In this document: positions 4,916 through 10,034 of the stretch, in pieces
Position numbering within the stretch: the first letter of the stretch is position 1
How the letters are laid out: every line of letters begins with the position of its first letter
Assembly (NCBI GenBank): GCA_036555665.1
Contig: DATBKW010000058.1
Span: 1-10,034 of the forward strand
From: JAOPZW01 sp036555665
Lineage (GTDB): Bacteria; Actinomycetota; Thermoleophilia; Solirubrobacterales; Solirubrobacteraceae
Length of the DNA stretch: 10,034 nt
Direction: 5' to 3'
Position numbers and translations under genes: made by a program
The notes under the pieces: model-generated
Told to the model about the DNA's origin: nothing
Database searches by the model: none
What the model saw: the letters and a program-made list of their open reading frames with translations, nothing else

Positions 4916-7320
4916 GGGTGCCGCTGGAATGGCTGAGCGAGTACGCCGACGCCGGCCTGCCGGTCAAGGCGCTCGAGGAGCGCCTGACCATGACCGGCAC
5001 GAAGGTCGAGGCGGTGCACCACCACGGGGTCGGCGCGCTCGAGCGCTTCGTCGTCGGCCGTGTGCTCGAGGCCGAGCGCCATCCCGACGCCGACCGGCTG
5101 ACCGTCTGCTCCGTCGACGTCGGCGACGGCGGCCCGCAGCAGATCGTCTGCGGCGCGCCGAACGTCGCGGCCGGCCAGACCGTCGCCGTCGCGCGGCCCG
5201 GCGCGGTCATGCCCAACGGCATGGAGCTCGGCGTCGCCAAGCTGCGCGGCGTGGAGTCCAACGGGATGATCCTCGCCGAGGACGAGCTCGGGATCGGCAC
5301 CGACCACGCCGGGATCATGGTCCTCGGCGACGAGCACGCGCCGGGCACGCCGCTCAAAGCGGTCCTGCCCATCTTCACGGCCGTCTTCGAGTTCGAGATC
5401 ACGCCCAACCGGCCCGACTGCCTGGGCGTCTACGGCGTCGCCCGCGAGGTCCATGCCGCGACGGGCGCCCCGCTCAAGCCGCCGCCGTGGGCACAGGACC
5501 TCCGCACCGGCGCGGAGATCCCGGGCGTCGAGATCCGCGTCGAGGATCCCGAGCTGTGCCCGCGCTTCACCGCCCGCGTCTTCGAGGACGTCACCATCGG
5601 CCCCTCGCCGCCGTGGCTGAAGGCGCGGCTGATGGCCGCCGGCCAGCGGCCGATCAACAACGTCGTCGACATCACCAACTACGTGATGCTGCTCGCCGGC
5701 AACCCGCTGCACGCCTTCGACCTCGACCGCATCGAGGGCGGGCGGCTCGTCGTCCGCCGCGCGCGACCCGGCGAGCAGATCACCACGCTCGACGACGTCG
5801 TGCGCACCCTCGACGACCAGATGCTCCTCATCGAGGACGACGCCGGGCCGACGTCGATCGCCGGCGTCATGGGCGGCCAGCGCTCCGAGGTCCACGACGG
5901 CACCACGCGCGTGCTGATGGAGGTCGCCAATTGGAACGGCCCCAACATCCACCGGACCTCGCAGCTGCTGAACCTGCGCAGCGAGGCCAGCGGACGCTTC
6001 GAGAAGGGCCTCGCGCCCGAGCAGGCCATGGAGGCCCAGATCGTCGCCACGCAGCTCATGATCGAGCTCACCGGCGCGCGCCTGGTGCCCGGCACCATCG
6101 ACGTCGGCGGGCCCGGCCCGCCACCGAAGGTCATCCGCCTGCGCGAGCGGCGCGTCGCCGAGCTGCTCGGCCGCGCCATCGAGCGCCCGCGCCAGGCCGA
6201 GATCCTCACCGCACTGCAGTTCGGCGTCACCGACGCTGACGACGGCCTCGACGTCAGCGTTCCCGCCTTCCGGCGCAACGACGTCTACCGCGAGGCCGAC
6301 CTCGTCGAAGAGGTTGCGCGCATCGACGGCCTCGAGAAGCTGCCGGCCACGCTGCCCAAGCGCCGCGGCAGCGCCGGGCGCCTGACCACCGTCCAGCGCC
6401 TGCGCCGCCGCGCGGTCGACGCGCTCGTCGGCCGCGGCATGTACGAGACGGTCGGCTGGAGCTTCACCGATCCCGGCCTCGCCGACCGCCTGCGCCTGGC
6501 GCCCGACGACCCGCGCCGCGACTTCGTCGTCCTGGAGAACCCGATGAGCGAGGACCACTCGGTCCTGCGCACGACGCTGGCCGGCGCGCTGCTCGACGCC
6601 GCCCGCCACAACACGGCGCGCGGGATGCCCGACCTCGCGCTGTTCGAGTGCGGCACCGTCTACCGCGCGACGACCGACAAGCTTCCGCACGAGCACCGCG
6701 CGCTGGGCGGGATCCTGACCGGCCGCCTGCACCCGCAGACGTGGGGGACTCCCGAGCCGCCGCGTGCGGGGTTCTTCGCCGCCAAGGGCGTGCTCGGCGC
6801 CGCCCTGGACGCGATCCGCGTGCGCTGGGACGTCGAGCCCGCCACCGAGCCGTTCCTGCACCCGGGGCGCACCGCGCGGGTCAGCGCCGGCGGCGAGGAC
6901 GTCGGCTGGCTCGGTGAGCTGCACCCGCTCGTCGCCCGCACGTGGGACCTCGACCACGGCGCCGCGCTCTTCGAGGTCGACCTCGACCGCGTGCTGGGCC
7001 ACGCCGACGCGGTGCCGCAGTACGTCGACCTCACGAGCTTCCCCGCGCTGCGCATGGACCTGTCGGTCACGCTGCCCGAGGACGTGCCGGCGGCCACCGT
7101 CGTGGCCACCGTGCGCGAGGCCGGGGGAGACCTGCTGGCCGACGCGCGCGTCTTCGACCTCTACCACGGCGAGCAGGTCGGCGCGGGGCGCAAGTCGCTG
7201 GCCCTCGCGCTCGCCTTCCGGGCGCCGGACCGCACGCTGACCGACGAGGACGTCGCGCCTCTGCGCGAGCGCATCGTCGGCGCGCTGCACGATGCCCTGG
7301 GGGGCGACCTACGTGCCTAG
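4912..7320 (+). CDS. pheT: Phenylalanine-tRNA ligase beta subunit
   Basis: PheT is the tRNA-binding and editing subunit of the alpha2-beta2 synthetase. The 802 residues have the standard bacterial layout. An OB-fold tRNA-binding domain spans about 47-149 (from VGRVLEAERHPDADRL to LRGVESNGMILAEDELG). The B3/4 editing domain is about 218-390, with RPINNVVDITNYVML and HAFDLD. The B5 domain starts near 407 and contains DVSVPAFRRNDVYREADLVE. A catalytic-like domain with WSFTDPGLADRLRL and NPMSEDHSVLRTTLAGALLD follows. The C-terminal anticodon-binding FDX-ACB domain starts near residue 708 with TSFPALRMDLSVTLP. The ATG overlaps the pheS stop and has GGAG eight bases upstream. Its last eight bases overlap the preferred argC start. 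All expected domains appear complete. Confidence 0.97.
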   Translation: MRVPLEWLSEYADAGLPVKALEERLTMTGTKVEAVHHHGVGALERFVVGRVLEAERHPDADRLTVCSVDVGDGGPQQIVCGAPNVAAGQTVAVARPGAVMPNGMELGVAKLRGVESNGMILAEDELGIGTDHAGIMVLGDEHAPGTPLKAVLPIFTAVFEFEITPNRPDCLGVYGVAREVHAATGAPLKPPPWAQDLRTGAEIPGVEIRVEDPELCPRFTARVFEDVTIGPSPPWLKARLMAAGQRPINNVVDITNYVMLLAGNPLHAFDLDRIEGGRLVVRRARPGEQITTLDDVVRTLDDQMLLIEDDAGPTSIAGVMGGQRSEVHDGTTRVLMEVANWNGPNIHRTSQLLNLRSEASGRFEKGLAPEQAMEAQIVATQLMIELTGARLVPGTIDVGGPGPPPKVIRLRERRVAELLGRAIERPRQAEILTALQFGVTDADDGLDVSVPAFRRNDVYREADLVEEVARIDGLEKLPATLPKRRGSAGRLTTVQRLRRRAVDALVGRGMYETVGWSFTDPGLADRLRLAPDDPRRDFVVLENPMSEDHSVLRTTLAGALLDAARHNTARGMPDLALFECGTVYRATTDKLPHEHRALGGILTGRLHPQTWGTPEPPRAGFFAAKGVLGAALDAIRVRWDVEPATEPFLHPGRTARVSAGGEDVGWLGELHPLVARTWDLDHGAALFEVDLDRVLGHADAVPQYVDLTSFPALRMDLSVTLPEDVPAATVVATVREAGGDLLADARVFDLYHGEQVGAGRKSLALALAFRAPDRTLTDEDVAPLRERIVGALHDALGGDLRA

Positions 7321-8290
7321 CGTCGTCGTCGCCGGTGCATCGGGCTACACCGGCGCGCTCGCCGCCGCCATCCTGCAGCGCCACCCGCGCTTCGACCTCG
7401 TTGCGGTGACCAGCCGCTCGGACTCGGGCACGCGGCTGAGCGACCTCTATCCCTTCCACCGCGTCCACCTGACGCTCGAGGAACTCGACCTCGACCGCCA
7501 CGGCGGCGTCGACGCGGCCATCGTCGCCTACCCGCACGGCGCTGCCGCGCCGATCGTCGCCGCGCTGCACGAGCGCGGCGTGCGCGTCGTCGACCTGTCG
7601 GCCGACTTCCGCCTGCGCCTCGTCGAGGTCTACGAGGACTGGTACGTCCCGCACCCGCACCCCGAGCTCATCGGCGAGGCGGTCTACGGCCTGCCCGAGC
7701 TGCGCCGCGCCCAGATCGAGGGCGCCGACATCGTCGCCAACCCCGGCTGCTACCCGACCGCCACGCTGCTGGCCCTCGCGCCGCTCGCGCCCTGGCTGCA
7801 GGACGCGGTCGTCGACGCCAAGAGCGGGGTGTCCGGCGCGGGGCGCGCGCCGACCCACACCACGCACTTCGTCTCGGCCGACGAGAACGTCACGCCCTAC
7901 GGCGTCGGCCGCCACCGCCACATGCCCGAGATCGACCAGGAGCTCGCGTCGCTCGGCGCGCCGGTCCGCGTGACCTTCACGCCGCACCTGATGCCGCTCG
8001 ACCAGGGCGAGCTCGTGTCGTGCTACTGCACCCTGCGCGAGCCGGTCGACGTCGACGCCCTGTTCACGCGGGCCTACTCGCGCGAGCCGTTCGTCGAGCT
8101 GACCGACCGCCCGCCCGGCGTGCGCGACGTGCGCGACACCAATTACTGCCGCATCCACGCGCGCTTCGACGAGCGCACCAACAAGGCGTTCGTCTTCGCC
8201 GCGATCGACAACCTCTGGAAGGGCGCGTCGTCGCAGGCCGTGCAGAACCTCAACCTGATGTTCGGCTACGACGAGACGGTGGGCCTGTGA
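7313..8290 (+). CDS. argC: N-acetyl-gamma-glutamyl-phosphate reductase
   Basis: ArgC reduces N-acetylglutamyl 5-phosphate to the semialdehyde with NADPH, the third step of arginine synthesis in the cytosol. The N-terminal nucleotide-binding loop is VVVAGASGYTGALAAAIL. The catalytic cysteine lies in NPGCYPTATL (Cys146 from the GTG start). SGVSGAGR, GVGRHRHMPEI and FTPHLMPLDQGE are the later family motifs, and the C-terminal AIDNLWKGASSQAVQNLNLM is complete. I prefer GTG at 7313: it starts the protein right before the Rossmann strand, has a run of six G (7299-7304) eight bases upstream, and overlaps pheT by only eight bases (GTGCCTAG). An ATG at 7292 would add seven residues with a longer overlap and no ribosome-binding site. 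With 325 residues it is slightly short but not truncated. Confidence 0.95.
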   Translation: MPSVVVAGASGYTGALAAAILQRHPRFDLVAVTSRSDSGTRLSDLYPFHRVHLTLEELDLDRHGGVDAAIVAYPHGAAAPIVAALHERGVRVVDLSADFRLRLVEVYEDWYVPHPHPELIGEAVYGLPELRRAQIEGADIVANPGCYPTATLLALAPLAPWLQDAVVDAKSGVSGAGRAPTHTTHFVSADENVTPYGVGRHRHMPEIDQELASLGAPVRVTFTPHLMPLDQGELVSCYCTLREPVDVDALFTRAYSREPFVELTDRPPGVRDVRDTNYCRIHARFDERTNKAFVFAAIDNLWKGASSQAVQNLNLMFGYDETVGL

Positions 8291-9537
8291 GGTCGACGAC
8301 GGGCTTCTTCACCTCCCGCTGGGTCGAGGTCCCCGAGTGGGTGCGCGAGGACCCCGCCGGCGGGCTGCCACAAGGCTTCCGCGCAGCCGGCGTGGCCGCC
8401 GGGATCAAGCCCAGCGGCGGCACCGACGTCGGCCTGCTGGTCTCCGACGCGCCCGAGACGACGAGCGCCGCGCGCTTCACGCGGTCGGGCGTGCTCGCCG
8501 CGCCGGTGCTGCTGACCCAGGAGCGCGCGCGCCTCGACGCGCTGCGCGCCGTGGTGGCCAACTCCGGCAACGCCAACGCCGCCACCGGCGGCCGCGGCCT
8601 CGACGACGCGGCCAAGATGCAGGGCGCCGCCGCCATGGCGGCGAGCGTGGAGGCCGACCAGGTGGCGGTCGCCTCGACCGGCGTGATCGGCGTGCCATTG
8701 GACTCGCGCGCGGTGGTCGGCGGCCTGGCGCGCGCGCGCGCCGAGCTGCGCGCCGACGGCGACGCCGACTTCAGCGCCGCGATCATGACCACCGACGCCT
8801 TCGAGAAGCGCGCGGCGCTTGCGGTCGAGCTGTCGGGCGGCACCGTGCGCCTGTGCGCCCAGGCCAAGGGCGCCGGCATGATCCAGCCCGCCTTCGCCAC
8901 CATGCTGTGCTTCGTGCAGACCGACGCCGCGCTGGCCGCCGAGACGGCCGACCTGCTGCTCGGCGTCTGCGTCAAGCGCTCGTTCGACCGCATCTCGGTC
9001 GACGGGCAGCTGTCGACCAACGACACGGCGATCCTCATGTGCTCGGGCGCGAGCGGCGTCGCGGTGCAGGCCGAGTCCGACGACGAGCTGCGCTTCGGGC
9101 AGGCGCTCGACGCGCTGCTGCGCCAGCTCGCGCTGCACATCGTGCGCGACGGCGAGGGCGCGGCGCGGATCGGCCGCGTCGTCGTCAACGGCGGCCACGA
9201 GGCAAACGTCGAGGGCGCCGCGCGGGCGGTGGCCAACTCGCCGCTGGTCAAGGCGGCGCTGCACGGCGGCGACCCCAACTGGGGGCGCATCGTGCAGTCG
9301 GTCGGCATGGCGCTGCCGGGCACCGCGCCGCTGCCGGTCGACGTGACGATCGAGGGCGTCCAGGTCTGCGCGGGCGGCGTCGCGATCCCGTTCGACACCG
9401 AGGACCTCGCCGAGCGCGTGGCGCGCGACGAGGTCGAATACGTCATCGGCCTGCCCGGCGACGGCCGCGAGACCGAGGTCTTCTTCTCCGACCTCAGCCA
9501 CGAGTACGTGACGATCAATGCGGAGTACACGACGTGA
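8287..9537 (+). CDS. argJ: Glutamate N-acetyltransferase / amino-acid acetyltransferase
   Basis: ArgJ moves the acetyl group from N-acetylornithine to glutamate, so the acetyl group is recycled in arginine synthesis. Many members also make N-acetylglutamate from acetyl-CoA. FRAAGVAAGIKPSG, VVANSGNANAATG and VASTGVIGVPLD come in order. KGAGMIQPAFATML carries the Ala-Thr self-cleavage site, with Thr205 as the catalytic nucleophile of the beta chain. GGDPNWGRIVQS and the C-terminal DLSHEYVTINAEYTT are intact. The protein has 416 residues. GTG at 8287 overlaps the argC stop as GTGA, which favours it. The first 28 or so residues before GLPQGFRAAG are not typical of the family, and a GTG at 8341 is an alternative. 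Whether the enzyme is mono- or bifunctional cannot be told by eye. Confidence 0.95.
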   Translation: MRSTTGFFTSRWVEVPEWVREDPAGGLPQGFRAAGVAAGIKPSGGTDVGLLVSDAPETTSAARFTRSGVLAAPVLLTQERARLDALRAVVANSGNANAATGGRGLDDAAKMQGAAAMAASVEADQVAVASTGVIGVPLDSRAVVGGLARARAELRADGDADFSAAIMTTDAFEKRAALAVELSGGTVRLCAQAKGAGMIQPAFATMLCFVQTDAALAAETADLLLGVCVKRSFDRISVDGQLSTNDTAILMCSGASGVAVQAESDDELRFGQALDALLRQLALHIVRDGEGAARIGRVVVNGGHEANVEGAARAVANSPLVKAALHGGDPNWGRIVQSVGMALPGTAPLPVDVTIEGVQVCAGGVAIPFDTEDLAERVARDEVEYVIGLPGDGRETEVFFSDLSHEYVTINAEYTT

Positions 9538-10034
9538 GGGACGTCGGCACGCTCTTGGAGGCCCTCCCGTACATCCGGGAGTTCCACGGCAAGACGATCG
9601 TGATCAAGTACGGCGGCGCCGCGATGGAGGACCCGGCGCTGCGCGAGGAGTTCGCCCGCGACGTCGTGTTGCTCAAGTACGTCGGCCTGAACCCGATCGT
9701 CGTCCACGGCGGCGGGCCGGAGATCACCAGCTACATGAAGCGCCTCGGGCTGCCGGTCGAGTTCGTCGGCGGGCTGCGGGTCAGCGACGCCGAAACCGTC
9801 GAGGTGGCCAAGATGGTCCTGGTCGGCAAGGTCAACAAGGACATCGTCCTGCGCATCAACCGCCACGGCCAGCCGGCGGTCGGCCTCAGCGGTGACGACG
9901 GCCAGCTCTTCCGCGCCAGCCGCCAGGCCGGGCCCGGGGGCGAGGACGTCGGCTTCGTCGGCAAGATCGACCGCGTCGACGTCGACGTGCTCAACCACAT
10001 CGCCCAGGACTACATCCCGGTCGTCGCGTCGATC
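9534..10034 (+). CDS. argB: Acetylglutamate kinase (3' end outside the window)
   Basis: ArgB phosphorylates N-acetylglutamate with ATP, the second step of the pathway and often the arginine-controlled one. The visible 167 residues show the amino acid kinase fold: IKYGGAAM (Lys25, Gly27, Gly28), NPIVVHGGGPEI (His58 to Ile64), EFVGGLRVSDAETVEVAKMV and NRHGQPAVGLSGDDG. The N-terminal helix found in arginine-inhibited kinases is not prominent, because only about 20 residues precede the first strand. Feedback control cannot be judged without the C-terminus. GTG at 9534 overlaps the argJ stop as GTGA and has GGAG eight bases upstream. About 130 residues are missing at the window edge, and argD would be expected next. 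Confidence 0.95.
   Translation, partial: MRDVGTLLEALPYIREFHGKTIVIKYGGAAMEDPALREEFARDVVLLKYVGLNPIVVHGGGPEITSYMKRLGLPVEFVGGLRVSDAETVEVAKMVLVGKVNKDIVLRINRHGQPAVGLSGDDGQLFRASRQAGPGGEDVGFVGKIDRVDVDVLNHIAQDYIPVVASI

Noticed and set aside
4359..6239. 626-residue plus-strand frame across pheS and pheT
   Set aside because: It runs through two well-identified genes in another frame and encodes an Arg/Ala/Ser-rich string without domains.
4876..7290. 804-residue open frame antisense to pheT
   Set aside because: pheT is unmistakable on the other strand. Long antisense frames are expected where third positions are nearly all G or C, and the translation (Asp/Val/Arg-rich, no motifs) fits a shadow.
8250..9998. 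582-residue frame antisense to argJ and argB
   Set aside because: It is a GC-driven shadow of two genes with complete family motifs.
1..10034. CRISPR array, tRNA or rRNA gene, integrase or full insertion sequence
   Set aside because: I saw no regularly spaced repeats, no tRNA cloverleaf or rRNA signature, and no transposase or recombinase motifs.

Overview
The window is high-GC chromosomal DNA, most likely from an actinobacterium. The gene order rpmI-rplT-tsnR-pheS-pheT-argC-argJ-argB is the one known from Actinomycetota such as Mycobacterium and Streptomyces. The strong preference for G or C at third codon positions, the frequent GTG starts and the apparently leaderless promoters fit this. 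Thermoleophilia (Solirubrobacterales-like) is my best guess for the class, but that is an inference from overall feel, not a marker-gene result.

Region 1 (1-2563) is accessory. A likely two-way terminator hairpin (11-48) sits just past the end of a minus-strand major facilitator superfamily exporter gene (51-1310). A short divergent gap separates it from a small plus-strand SnoaL/NTF2-like gene (1369-1773), which is followed by a long GC hairpin. The next 790 bases hold no intact gene. They contain what looks like the frameshifted remains of a minus-strand gene for a secreted protein (about 1815-2426) and two notable inverted repeats. In related genomes this is where infC would be expected, directly before rpmI, and infC is not here.

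Region 2 (2564-3188) is the ribosomal pair rpmI-rplT (bL35, bL20), with a -10-like hexamer just before rpmI, a GTGA overlap between the genes, and a strong stem-loop plus T-rich tail after rplT.

Region 3 (3204-10034) is one tightly packed set of six genes: a SpoU/TrmH-type rRNA methyltransferase (tsnR position), both phenylalanyl-tRNA synthetase subunits (pheS, pheT), then the arginine genes argC, argJ and argB (argB cut by the window edge). Every junction overlaps by 4 or 8 bases, which suggests translational coupling. Translation genes therefore share a transcription unit with the cyclic acetyl pathway of arginine synthesis, and argC-argJ-argB have no intergenic space for a promoter or operator of their own.

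I see no clearly new defence, mobile or biosynthetic system. The points most worth a second look are the missing infC and the gene remains at that breakpoint, the hairpin that may split the ribosomal genes from the rest, a paired CxxCxGxG (DnaJ-like) zinc motif inside PheS, and a patch of foreign-looking codon use in the 5' part of pheS.
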